8,713 bases of DNA from Oscillospiraceae bacterium (GCA_029068025.1 JAIEDJ010000131.1:1-8713); one strand, 5' to 3'. Positions 1 to 6,469 are shown, counted from the stretch's first letter. Notes: generated by a model not told the origin, from the sequence alone. Program-made: numbers and translations.

Positions 1-430
1 CATTCGTAAGACAAAGCCCGGAGATATTATACAGGGTAAAGGAAACGGCTTTTATCAGACTATGATCGTCTATTCGTATGATGAAAACTCAATAACCCTG
101 CTTGACTGCGATAATGATTACAAGTGCGGTATTCAGCTTCGTACACGCGATTGGGCAAGGTTCTCCGGTTCGTTCAAGCAGTATACCATTTACCGCGCGG
201 CAAATTATCCCGAGCAGAAGCCGACCGAACCCGATACATCTAAGCCGAGCACAACAAAGAAGGGCGATATAAACGGTGACGGCAAGGCAAATATGGCGGA
301 TGTTACGGCGCTATTGACGGCAGTTATAATGGGAAAAACCACAGATTTGCAGAAATACGATTTTAACGGCGACGGCAAAGTCGGTTTTGCCGATGTTTCG
401 GCGCTGTTGACGTATGTTGTCTCGTTATAA
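1..430 (+). CDS. C-terminal part of a secreted dockerin protein with a CHAP/amidase-like domain remnant (5' partial)
   Basis: The frame is open from the window edge (first full codon at base 2) to TAA at 428-430, so the start lies upstream. Two regions are visible. Bases 2-210 encode a stretch with GDII, TMIVYSYDENSITLLDC and C-G-I motifs, resembling the second half of the CHAP/NlpC-like amidase domains found in ruminococcal secreted proteins. A Pro/Thr/Lys linker follows (about 211-262). Bases 263-427 encode a type I dockerin: two calcium-loop repeats, DINGDGKANMAD (from 266) and DFNGDGKVGFAD (from 359), spaced 31 residues apart, each followed by a helix (VTALLTAVIMG, VSALLTYVVSL). Dockerins bind cohesin modules on scaffoldins, so the protein is probably secreted and attached to a cellulosome-like complex or the cell surface. 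The dockerin call is firm; the enzyme-domain call is weaker. The usual catalytic His before the TMIV strand appears to be Gln (codon 56-58). Confidence 0.9.
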   Translation, partial: IRKTKPGDIIQGKGNGFYQTMIVYSYDENSITLLDCDNDYKCGIQLRTRDWARFSGSFKQYTIYRAANYPEQKPTEPDTSKPSTTKKGDINGDGKANMADVTALLTAVIMGKTTDLQKYDFNGDGKVGFADVSALLTYVVSL

Positions 431-530
431 CGTTTATTAAAGGCAGCATCGCGAAAACAGTTTGAATATAATCGGCAGTGGGGGTATGTCCGGCGGGCAA
501 TATCCGAACACATAATAATGCGGAGGTTCT

Positions 531-1244
531 ATGGAAAACACACAGATAACAAATTGCAATATATGCGGCGCTCAGCTTATAAATGGCGTGTGCCCAAGCT
601 GTTACCCTCAGATGTTTGTACAGTCGCCGCAATATGTTAATGTGCAGCAGCCGCAGTACAATATGCCGCAGTCAAACGGTGTAGTTTATCCGAACAATGA
701 GTTTGTTGAAACAGATGAAAAGTTTATCACCGCTATTGGGAACAGCGTTGCACAAAATTTTTTCACATCCGGTTTTTTGGGCTCAAACGGAGCGGTGCTG
801 ACCAACAAGCGCTTTTATTATAAGGGCAAGGCGTACTCGGTCGGTAGTTCGCTGCTACAGAAAACAGAGTGTATTGTGGAATTGTCGGAAATCACGGCTG
901 TGCAAATCACACGCAGGGACAAGCTGTTTGGTTTTATCATCGCAGCTCTCATATGTCAGGTAACGGCGTTCATCTTTTTCATACAATTAAGCCAATATAA
1001 AATCATTTCGCCATATGGAATATTTTTTCAATTTTGGGCGCTGTTCTTTGCAATAGCTGGCATACTGTCGATCAAAAAAACACTTTGTGTAGTATTCAAG
1101 GGCGGATATGTTTCGATCCCTATAAAGCTGACCAGCTTTTCACAATGTAAAAAATTTCTTCGCCGGACACTTCTTGCACGCAAGGCTCTTCTTGAAAGTC
1201 AAATGACGGAAAAGTCCTCGAGATCTCTTAAAACATCGGTTTGA
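531..1244 (+). CDS. Zinc-ribbon and PH-like domain membrane protein
   Basis: This 237-residue protein starts at an ATG preceded by GGAGG at 522-526. Residues 9-24 hold a C-x2-C-x8-C-x2-C zinc ribbon (C9, C12, C21, C24), followed by a Gln/Pro/Tyr-rich linker (about 27-55). Residues 60-130 resemble a bacterial PH-like domain: the LTNKRFYYKGK segment at 90-100 is the usual signature strand pair, followed by a V-x-L-S-E-I-T-A-V strand. Two membrane segments follow at about 132-153 and 163-181, with the loop after the second (LCVVFKGG) returning to beta structure. No signal peptide is seen, so the zinc ribbon is expected in the cytosol. Proteins of this layout are common in Firmicutes and have no assigned role; no function is claimed. 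The gene appears monocistronic, with a strong hairpin 10 nt past its stop. A TATAAT at 467-472 lies upstream but has no convincing -35 partner, so the promoter is unresolved. Confidence 0.85.
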   Translation: MENTQITNCNICGAQLINGVCPSCYPQMFVQSPQYVNVQQPQYNMPQSNGVVYPNNEFVETDEKFITAIGNSVAQNFFTSGFLGSNGAVLTNKRFYYKGKAYSVGSSLLQKTECIVELSEITAVQITRRDKLFGFIIAALICQVTAFIFFIQLSQYKIISPYGIFFQFWALFFAIAGILSIKKTLCVVFKGGYVSIPIKLTSFSQCKKFLRRTLLARKALLESQMTEKSSRSLKTSV

Positions 1245-1254
1245 TATTTATAGT

Positions 1255-1302
1255 AACACCACACAACCGGCGAAAAAGAATTTCAGCCGGTTGTGTGGTG
1301 TT
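1255..1302 (+). terminator. Long perfect hairpin after the zinc-ribbon gene, probable terminator
   Basis: The arms 1255-1271 (AACACCACACAACCGGC) and 1286-1302 pair perfectly over 17 bp around a 14-nt loop. Inside the loop GAAA (1272-1275) and TTTC (1281-1284) can extend the stem with a one-base bulge. It begins 10 nt after the TGA stop. The downstream bases (GCCTATATTTAGG) are not a proper U-tract, so termination may be partial, or the hairpin may mainly protect the mRNA 3' end. Confidence 0.7.
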
Positions 1303-1360
1303 GCCTATATTTAGGTATGGACAGCTTTCGCATTATGTGCATTTTGAGGAGGAAATATAA

Positions 1361-3139
1361 ATGAAAATAAAAAAGATTTTTGCTCTGCTGCTTACGGCGG
1401 TTATGCTTTGCGGATGTTCTAACAAATCGCGTGAGGACGAGCTTCAATCGCAGATTGATGACTTGAGATCACAGCTTGAAAATCAAGACGGGAAAAGCTC
1501 GTCAAACACCGACAGCGTTGCTGACAACTTCGACACTCCCCAATTGGATTCAAACAATATATTTACCATAATTGACAGCATCTACAACAAATTAACCATA
1601 ATTAACACCACTTACAATGGAATTGATTGGGATAATATTCCCGAGGCGCCCGCGAGCGATTTCGGCTATCGTGTTTTTTATGGTGAAATTGCCGAGGATT
1701 CGGATCAAATTGCGGGATACTCCGGCGATGGCAGTGAGTTTATCAAATCGATTTTTATATTTGACTATTACGGGCACGATAAAAATGTCAAAATTCCAAA
1801 AGAAATTGACGGTCTGCCTGTGACTGTGATGGGAAGTTTGTACGGAAACGGGTATTATACAAGTTGGAATCATTTGGATAGTGAATGGGTAGAGGTTCAG
1901 TGGGATAGTTCGGTATTCAGAGACACCGGTGTCGAGAATGTTTTTATTCCGGAGCACCTGAGATCTATCTGTTATACAGCATTTGACGATTGCAGCACGC
2001 TTAAAAGCATTTCTGTCGATCCGAACAATCTCTCGTTTTTTTCGGAGGACGGAGTTTTGTTCGTGGATGCCTATGTTATGCGCGGGACGGCGTATAGTAA
2101 CAAACTATCGGTATACTCCAAGCTGCCGCAATATACATATTTAAAATCAAACTCGGGTGAACTGCTCGATTTTGATGTACAGGATCGCGGTGAAACGGTC
2201 AAGAAAACGCCCGCTTGTATGTTTTATGATTGTTATATTGACAAGAGAATGGATAAATTCTGCCTGACATCAAGAGTCGTAAAGTTCATGGACGGGACTT
2301 ACGGCGCGGAGGATCGCGTATTGGGGGGATATATACCGATTGAAGAAAGTCAATTTAAGCGGGCTGCGTTGCCTTATCTTTTCAGATATCCCGAGGGAAA
2401 GAGCGATGAATCGTATACGATAAAGATACGTAAATTGACCAAAGCGTTTGATGAGGACGGCGACGAAATATCAGATAGTACTGCTTGGTTATATGATCCA
2501 AACGGCTTCGTAACACGTTCGTTTAAAAACGCGCAGTTCCTTAAAGAATTGAAGTTTGAGAATGGCGTTACAGCCATGTGTAACACGATCTTTTATCATA
2601 GGGATGATCCTTCGGAGATCCCCATTGGTATTGAAAAAATCACTGTTCCGGTAAGCCTTGTTTCTATTGGGGATTATAACTCCGCTCGCGAGGGATATTA
2701 TGGCTCATTCAGTTATTTGACAAATCTGAAGGAATATAGTGTTGACGGAAACAATCCCGTTTTCAAATCGGTTGACGGTGCGCTGCTGTCTAAAGACGGA
2801 AAGATCCTGTATTCCATGCCCGGAAAGATTGGAGTAAATTACACCGTTCCCGATGGAGTGGAAGCGATCGCATCAACCGCGTTTGCAAACGCGCAGAATA
2901 TGACTATAACGATTCCGGCAAGTGTGAAATATCTGGGTATAAATTCTTTAGAAAGTTCTAAATTGGAAGATTATAGCAACCATCCCAATCGCTATGTATC
3001 GGGCATTTTCCGGGATAGCTCCGATATAACGCTTAATGTGTCTTCAAAAACGGAGATTCGCAACATTTTTGAGAGCTTGCCCGAACAATGTGAATCAAGA
3101 GGAAAATGCTCAAATCTTACAATAAATTTTGTGGATTAA
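1361..3139 (+). CDS. Lipoprotein with coiled coil and BspA-type leucine-rich repeats
   Basis: A 592-residue protein with an excellent ribosome site, GAGGAGG at 1346-1352. Residues 1-19 form a lipoprotein signal peptide: a basic start (MKIKK), a hydrophobic core and lipobox L16-C17-G18-C19, so Cys19 should be lipidated and the protein anchored on the outer face of the membrane. Residues 23-42 form a short charged coiled coil, then a Ser/Asp-rich linker to about 56. The rest reads as BspA/LRR_5-type repeats, degenerate in the middle. Clear units are residues 195-230 (VFIPEHLRSI, C-S-T-L-K-S-I, VDPNNLSFFSEDGVLF from 219) and 430-530 (ITVPVSLVSIGD, VDGNNPVFKSVDGALLSKDG from 461, YTVPDGVEAIASTAFANA, ITIPASVKYLG). 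Such repeats usually serve in adhesion or protein binding; the ligand here is unknown. It has no cell-wall anchor and no dockerin. The gene is flanked by hairpins and appears monocistronic. Confidence 0.88.
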   Translation: MKIKKIFALLLTAVMLCGCSNKSREDELQSQIDDLRSQLENQDGKSSSNTDSVADNFDTPQLDSNNIFTIIDSIYNKLTIINTTYNGIDWDNIPEAPASDFGYRVFYGEIAEDSDQIAGYSGDGSEFIKSIFIFDYYGHDKNVKIPKEIDGLPVTVMGSLYGNGYYTSWNHLDSEWVEVQWDSSVFRDTGVENVFIPEHLRSICYTAFDDCSTLKSISVDPNNLSFFSEDGVLFVDAYVMRGTAYSNKLSVYSKLPQYTYLKSNSGELLDFDVQDRGETVKKTPACMFYDCYIDKRMDKFCLTSRVVKFMDGTYGAEDRVLGGYIPIEESQFKRAALPYLFRYPEGKSDESYTIKIRKLTKAFDEDGDEISDSTAWLYDPNGFVTRSFKNAQFLKELKFENGVTAMCNTIFYHRDDPSEIPIGIEKITVPVSLVSIGDYNSAREGYYGSFSYLTNLKEYSVDGNNPVFKSVDGALLSKDGKILYSMPGKIGVNYTVPDGVEAIASTAFANAQNMTITIPASVKYLGINSLESSKLEDYSNHPNRYVSGIFRDSSDITLNVSSKTEIRNIFESLPEQCESRGKCSNLTINFVD

Positions 3140-3170
3140 TCTGCCGAAACAGCATGCAAGATACAAATTT

Positions 3171-3195
3171 GCCGCCCTCCGAGTTGGAGGGCGGC
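3171..3195 (+). terminator. GC-rich hairpin after the LRR lipoprotein gene
   Basis: GCCGCCCTCC (3171-3180) pairs perfectly with GGAGGGCGGC (3186-3195) around a 5-nt loop (GAGTT), about 30 nt after the TAA stop. The downstream tract GTGCTTGCTTTAGG is poor in T. The hairpin is strong but this is not a textbook intrinsic terminator. It also separates the lipoprotein gene from the consensus promoter at 3219-3247. Confidence 0.6.
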
Positions 3196-3218
3196 GTGCT
3201 TGCTTTAGGTTATAACTC

Positions 3219-3247
3219 TTGACAAAAAGAATATACTATGATATAAT
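3219..3247 (+). promoter_or_regulatory. Perfect consensus SigA-type promoter for the 48-residue protein gene
   Basis: TTGACA at 3219-3224 and TATAAT at 3242-3247 are separated by exactly 17 bp, an exact match to the vegetative sigma consensus. The start site is expected near 3254, giving a leader of about 50 nt before the ATG at 3306. Such a strong promoter in front of so small a gene supports the gene being real. Confidence 0.88.
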
Positions 3248-3305
3248 AATTTTAGAAAACGTGCAGACGCAGGCTTTGTGATTAAAATGATCGAGGTGAA
3301 TTCTT

Positions 3306-3452
3306 ATGACAAATACCAATATGTTTGAAGCAAACTCCGACTTGTCGCAGCCTGTCAAACGTATAGGCGGAGCTAAAGGCAAGTTCACCATTCCCGAAGA
3401 CTTTGATGATATGGACAAAGATATTGAGGAAATGTTTGCTGACTATCTGTAG
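3306..3452 (+). CDS. Small acidic protein resembling an antitoxin C-terminal tail (48 aa)
   Basis: This is a 48-residue frame starting at ATG 3306 with ribosome site GAGGTGA at 3293-3299, a perfect promoter upstream and a strong terminator 10 nt after its TAG. An in-frame stop at 3297-3299 rules out a longer form. The product begins MTNTNMFEANSD and ends RIGGAKGKFTIPEDFDDMD followed by an acidic helix with F and Y near the C-terminus. The (A)KGKF-x-(I/V)-P-x-D-F-D pattern followed by an acidic amphipathic tail is what is seen at the C-terminus of small Firmicutes antitoxins of the Phd/RelB and DUF2281-like kinds, where it wraps around the toxin. No N-terminal DNA-binding fold is present and no toxin gene follows on the same strand. 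It could be an orphan antitoxin, an anti-toxin decoy or an unrelated small protein. That the gene exists is well supported; the role is inference. Confidence 0.72.
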   Translation: MTNTNMFEANSDLSQPVKRIGGAKGKFTIPEDFDDMDKDIEEMFADYL

Positions 3453-3462
3453 TATAAAAAAT

Positions 3463-3488
3463 CCCGTCCTCTGATTTCAGAGGGCGGG
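3463..3488. terminator. Bidirectional terminator between convergent genes
   Basis: CCCGTCCTCTGA (3463-3474) pairs with TCAGAGGGCGGG (3477-3488), 12 bp with one G-U pair; the innermost pair is likely open, giving a 4-nt loop. On the minus strand it is followed by a run of six T (complement of A at 3456-3461) and starts 7 nt after the toxin stop codon, a good intrinsic terminator. On the plus strand it is followed by TTCGTTTT and closes the 48-residue protein gene. Confidence 0.85.
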
Positions 3489-3494
3489 TTCGTT

Positions 3495-3800
3495 TTAGAG
3501 AAGCTTGTTAAAATCGCGGGCGCTGTAGAGGAAACGTCTGACTTCCATAGTATTGTCATTCACAACATAAAATACTGTATAATTTCCAACATAAATACGA
3601 TAAAATATTCTGTTGGTGCTCTCGGGGCAGTAAGGCTCTGCCGCTAACGGTATAGCAAGCCTTTCGCGGATTGCTTTTCTTGTTTCGATTACAAGCCGCT
3701 TTGCCGCTTGAGGATTTTTAAGGGTCTTGGAAATATATTCGGAAACCGATTTTAAGTCGTCCTTAAACAGGGGAGAAATTTTTAATTTATACGTCTTCAT
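3495..3800 (-). CDS. RelE/ParE-family toxin of a type II toxin-antitoxin system
   Basis: A 101-residue protein read on the minus strand, starting at the ATG complementary to 3798-3800 with AAGGAG (complement of 3806-3811) in front. It has the family layout: an N-terminal strand (KLKISPLF), two basic helices (about 12-50, with N-P-Q-A-A-K-R in the second), then the beta core R64-x2-Y67-R68-x-Y70-V-G-N-Y74-x-V-F-Y-V-V and the closing strand V87-R-R-F-L-Y-S-A-R95-D-F. Known family members either cut mRNA on the ribosome (RelE-like) or poison gyrase (ParE-like). The residues here do not let me choose; the closing SARDF strand looks somewhat more ParE-like. Length is normal for the family, with no frameshift. 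Its start lies inside the antitoxin gene (14-nt overlap), so the two are translationally coupled. The terminator at 3463-3488 closes the operon. Confidence 0.9.
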   Translation of the reverse strand: MKTYKLKISPLFKDDLKSVSEYISKTLKNPQAAKRLVIETRKAIRERLAIPLAAEPYCPESTNRIFYRIYVGNYTVFYVVNDNTMEVRRFLYSARDFNKLL

Positions 3801-4059
3801 CTATGCTCCTTAGAATGTCATCAAAAACCTCTTCCTCTTTAAGCCAAATATTCTGATCTTCGGCAAATTTCTCCGACTCGGCAAGCTTGGAATCCACATA
3901 TCTTTTGTATTCGCTCGTTTGTGAGTATTGTTCAAGGCTCATCACGACCATATTGCCATATCCGTTTTTCGTAAGGAAAACGGGCTGTCCTTCGTTTACT
4001 ATCTTTTCGATCTCGGTGAACTTGTTTCTTAAGTCCGAAACGGGTCTGATGTGTATCAT
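3787..4059 (-). CDS. Phd/YefM-family antitoxin
   Basis: A 90-residue protein and the first gene of the minus-strand toxin-antitoxin operon. The start codon is the complement of 4057-4059, with AAAGGAG (complement of 4066-4072) placed correctly. Residues 1-48 follow the Phd/YefM DNA-binding fold closely: IRPVSDLRNKFTEIEKIVNEG, then Q-P-V-F-L-T-K-N-G and M-V-V-M-S-L-E-Q-Y. Residues 50-90 are a charged helix ending in an acidic tail, the usual toxin-wrapping part. Antitoxins of this family bind and neutralise the paired toxin and repress their own promoter as a complex. The stop lies 14 nt inside the toxin gene, the standard arrangement for this class, so both are made from one mRNA. Confidence 0.92.
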   Translation of the reverse strand: MIHIRPVSDLRNKFTEIEKIVNEGQPVFLTKNGYGNMVVMSLEQYSQTSEYKRYVDSKLAESEKFAEDQNIWLKEEEVFDDILRSIDEDV

Positions 4060-4106
4060 AATTTGCTCCTTTCAATGCGGCAGTATTATTTCGTTTCATT
4101 ATCATT

Positions 4107-4135
4107 ATTATATCTTAATTTTGATAAAATGTCAA
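4107..4135 (-). promoter_or_regulatory. Perfect consensus promoter of the toxin-antitoxin operon
   Basis: On the minus strand TTGACA (complement of 4130-4135) and TATAAT (complement of 4107-4112) are spaced by 17 bp, an exact consensus. The leader is about 40 nt. The AT-rich tract between -10 and the ribosome site has repeated ATTAT/CATTAT units, but I could not identify a clear palindromic Phd-type operator. Confidence 0.88.
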
Positions 4136-4270
4136 GCGCGTTTTTATATTAAATTGAGATGTTTTTGTGCGGCTGCCTTGCGGCGGCTATGCTTTTCAAA
4201 TATACCGCCTATATATTGTGGATAATAACAAAAATCCTAGCCACATTTTCTCAAAATTTGATAAATTTGC

Positions 4271-4299
4271 TTGACAACTTGAATAAAATCGTGTATAAT
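4271..4299 (+). promoter_or_regulatory. Perfect consensus promoter of pckA
   Basis: TTGACA at 4271-4276 and TATAAT at 4294-4299, spacing 17 bp, an exact match to the vegetative consensus. The start site should be near 4306. It drives pckA and, with no terminator between them, the downstream membrane protein gene. The rest of the gap 4060-4391 holds the divergent toxin-antitoxin promoter and, from about 4141 to 4270, AT-rich sequence with a short GC-rich patch (4168-4190) in which I see no gene or signal. Confidence 0.88.
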
Positions 4300-4305
4300 A
4301 GTATT

Positions 4306-4391
4306 TGTGGAAAGGGTTTTCGCGGGCGTGCCCGATATGATCGGCGCGGAGCGGGATCCTTGTAATTTAACTAAAGAAAGAGGTAATTCCA
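4306..4391 (+). promoter_or_regulatory. Structured 5' leader of pckA
   Basis: The predicted leader of about 86 nt is far more GC-rich than the promoter region. Two small hairpins compete for the same bases: CGGG (4323-4326) with CCCG (4331-4334), or CCGAT (4332-4336) with ATCGG (4340-4344). A short inverted repeat, GAAA/TTTC, spans 4310-4321 just after the predicted start site and could be an operator half-site pair. The ribosome site is AGAGG at 4379-4383, 8 nt before the ATG. No known riboswitch class is recognised; a regulatory role is only suggested. Confidence 0.3.
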
Positions 4392-5996
4392 ATGAGCAAG
4401 ATCGATTTGACGAAGTATGGCATTACAGGCACTACCGAGATCGTTTACAACCCCTCGTATGAGGAGCTGTACAAGGCGGAGCTGGATCCCTCCCTTACCG
4501 GCTATGATAAGGGTCAGGAGAGTGAGCTTGGCGCTGTAAACGTTATGACAGGCGTTTACACCGGTCGTTCGCCCAAGGATAAGTATATCGTTATGGACGA
4601 GAACTCCAAGGACACCGTTTGGTGGACCTCCGATGAGTACAAGAACGATAACCACCCCATCAGCAAGGACGTCTGGGCAAAGCTTAAGGAGCTTGCTGTC
4701 AAGGAGCTGTGCAACAAGAAGCTCTATGTTGTTGACGCGTTCTGCGGCGCTAACAAGGACACAAGAATGGCTGTCCGCTTCATCGTTGAGGTAGCATGGC
4801 AGGCTCACTTTATTGAGAATATGTTCATCAAGCCCACCGCCGAGGAGCAGGAGAGCTTTGAGCCGAACTTTGTTGTTTACAACGCTTCCAAGGCTAAGGT
4901 AGACAACTTCAAGGAGCTCGGACTGAACTCCGAGACCGCTGTGGCATTCAACGTAACGAGCCGTGAGCAGGTTATCATCAACACCTGGTACGGCGGCGAG
5001 ATGAAGAAGGGTATGTTCTCGATGATGAACTACTACCTGCCGCTCAAGGGCATTGCTTCCATGCACTGCTCCGCGAACACCGATATGAACGGTCAGAACA
5101 CCGCTATCTTCTTCGGTCTGTCCGGTACCGGCAAGACCACTCTGTCTACCGACCCGAAGCGTCTGCTTATCGGCGACGACGAGCATGGCTGGGACGACAA
5201 CGGCGTATTCAACTTCGAAGGCGGCTGCTATGCAAAGGTTATCGATCTCGACAAGGATTCCGAGCCCGATATCTACAACGCTATCAAGAGAAACGCTCTG
5301 CTTGAGAATGTTACTCTTGACGCTAACGGCAAGATCGACTTCAAGGACAAGAGCGTTACCGAGAACACTCGCGTTTCCTATCCGATCAACCATATCACCA
5401 ACATCGTAAAGCCGATCTCCTCCGCGCCCGCTGCGAAGAACGTTATCTTCCTGTCCGCTGACGCGTTCGGAGTTCTGCCGCCCGTTTCGATCCTTACTCC
5501 CGAGCAGACTCAGTACTACTTCCTCTCCGGCTTCACCGCTAAGCTCGCGGGTACAGAGCGCGGCATCACCGAGCCTACTCCGACCTTCTCCGCTTGCTTC
5601 GGTCAGGCATTCCTTGAGCTGCACCCGACTAAGTACGCTGAGGAGCTCGTTAAGAGAATGAAGCAGAGCGGCGCTAAGGCTTACCTCGTAAACACCGGCT
5701 GGAACGGCACCGGCAAGCGTATCTCCATCAAGGATACCCGCGGCATTATCGACGCTATTCTGAACGGTGATATCAACAACGCTCCCACCAAGAAGATCCC
5801 GTACTTCAACTTTGAGGTTCCGACCGAGCTTAAGGGCGTTGACACCAACATTCTCGATCCCCGCAATACCTATGCCGATCCCTCCGAGTGGGAGACCAAG
5901 GCAAAGGATCTCGCAGCAAGATTCAACAAGAACTTCGCTAAGTACGAGGGCAACCCCGCGGGTAAGGCTCTTGTTCCCGCAGGTCCGCAGCTTTGA
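4392..5996 (+). CDS. pckA: Phosphoenolpyruvate carboxykinase (ATP)
   Basis: A 534-residue cytosolic enzyme of normal family length that interconverts oxaloacetate + ATP and PEP + CO2 + ADP. Visible landmarks: PEP/oxaloacetate-binding TGRSPKDKY with R59; YGGEMKKGMFS with metal ligand K206; SMHCSAN with metal ligand H225; the P-loop (kinase-1a) GLSGTGKTT at 242-250 with K248 and T249; the kinase-2 segment LIGDDEHGW with metal ligand D263; and NTRVSYPI with R327, matching substrate-binding Arg333 of the E. coli enzyme. All key residues are present. Codon use is strongly biased (AAG, GAG, AAC, TTC, GCT), unlike its neighbours, which points to high expression together with the perfect promoter. 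In succinate-producing ruminococci this enzyme fixes CO2 onto PEP; that direction here is inference. Its TGA overlaps the next gene's start, and no terminator lies between them. Confidence 0.99.
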   Translation: MSKIDLTKYGITGTTEIVYNPSYEELYKAELDPSLTGYDKGQESELGAVNVMTGVYTGRSPKDKYIVMDENSKDTVWWTSDEYKNDNHPISKDVWAKLKELAVKELCNKKLYVVDAFCGANKDTRMAVRFIVEVAWQAHFIENMFIKPTAEEQESFEPNFVVYNASKAKVDNFKELGLNSETAVAFNVTSREQVIINTWYGGEMKKGMFSMMNYYLPLKGIASMHCSANTDMNGQNTAIFFGLSGTGKTTLSTDPKRLLIGDDEHGWDDNGVFNFEGGCYAKVIDLDKDSEPDIYNAIKRNALLENVTLDANGKIDFKDKSVTENTRVSYPINHITNIVKPISSAPAAKNVIFLSADAFGVLPPVSILTPEQTQYYFLSGFTAKLAGTERGITEPTPTFSACFGQAFLELHPTKYAEELVKRMKQSGAKAYLVNTGWNGTGKRISIKDTRGIIDAILNGDINNAPTKKIPYFNFEVPTELKGVDTNILDPRNTYADPSEWETKAKDLAARFNKNFAKYEGNPAGKALVPAGPQL

Positions 5997-6466
5997 GCGC
6001 GGTGAACAAGGGGCGTAATTCGTCTCTTGTGGGCTGTATAGTGCTGATCGTTTTTGGCGCGGTGTTTTTCCTCATCGGTATGTCTATGCTTAGGGCATAC
6101 GGTGATAAGGGGAGCTGTACGGAACAGGTATCCGCTCGGGTCGTGAAAATGATAGAGCATAAGTCCGGCGGCACAAGCATAAAACACAATAAAACGAGCA
6201 CCACATACGCGCCCGTGTTTGAATACGAATACGAGGGCAAGAAATACACCTATACAAGCACTGTTGCAAGCAACCCCCCGGAATTTTCGACGGGACAGCG
6301 GGTCACGATCTGGGTGGATCCGAACGCTCCGAATAAGATCTATTACGAGCCGGGCGGAACTTCCGTGCTGCTGAGCATCGTGTTCAGGATCGTGGGTGGC
6401 GCCGCTGCGGTCGGCGGCGTAGCAATGCTGATCGTAAGTATGGTTAAAAGCAGAAGATGCTATTAA
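5993..6466 (+). CDS. DUF3592-like two-TM membrane protein, coupled to pckA
   Basis: A 157-residue protein whose most likely start is TTG 5993, overlapping the pckA stop as TTGA; a weak AGGT at 5981-5984 lies 8 nt upstream. GTG 6002 is an alternative, and no ATG occurs before the first membrane segment. Residues 11-33 and 124-151 are hydrophobic membrane helices. Between them (about 41-118) is a beta-rich domain with the DUF3592 pattern: S-A-R-V-V, Y-A-P-V-F-E-Y-E-Y-E-G-K-K-Y-T-Y, F-S-T-G-Q-R-V-T-I-W-V-D-P-N-A-P-N-K-I-Y-Y. The family is widespread and has no established function, so none is assigned. Overlapping the pckA stop suggests translational coupling and shared transcription from the pckA promoter. 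The coding sequence lacks the strong codon bias of pckA, so its protein level is probably much lower. Confidence 0.85.
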   Translation: MSAVNKGRNSSLVGCIVLIVFGAVFFLIGMSMLRAYGDKGSCTEQVSARVVKMIEHKSGGTSIKHNKTSTTYAPVFEYEYEGKKYTYTSTVASNPPEFSTGQRVTIWVDPNAPNKIYYEPGGTSVLLSIVFRIVGGAAAVGGVAMLIVSMVKSRRCY

Positions 6467-6469
6467 TAT

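Noticed and set aside
467..472. TATAAT upstream of the zinc-ribbon gene as a promoter
   Set aside because: The bases 17 nt upstream (CAGCAT) do not resemble a -35, and the TG is misplaced for an extended -10.
4159..4365. 68-residue plus-strand frame in the toxin-antitoxin/pckA gap
   Set aside because: It runs through the perfect pckA promoter and leader and has no ribosome site.
4371..5624. 417-residue frame antisense to pckA
   Set aside because: A shadow of the biased codons of pckA. It overlaps a full-length enzyme with all catalytic motifs, and its translation resembles no known domain.
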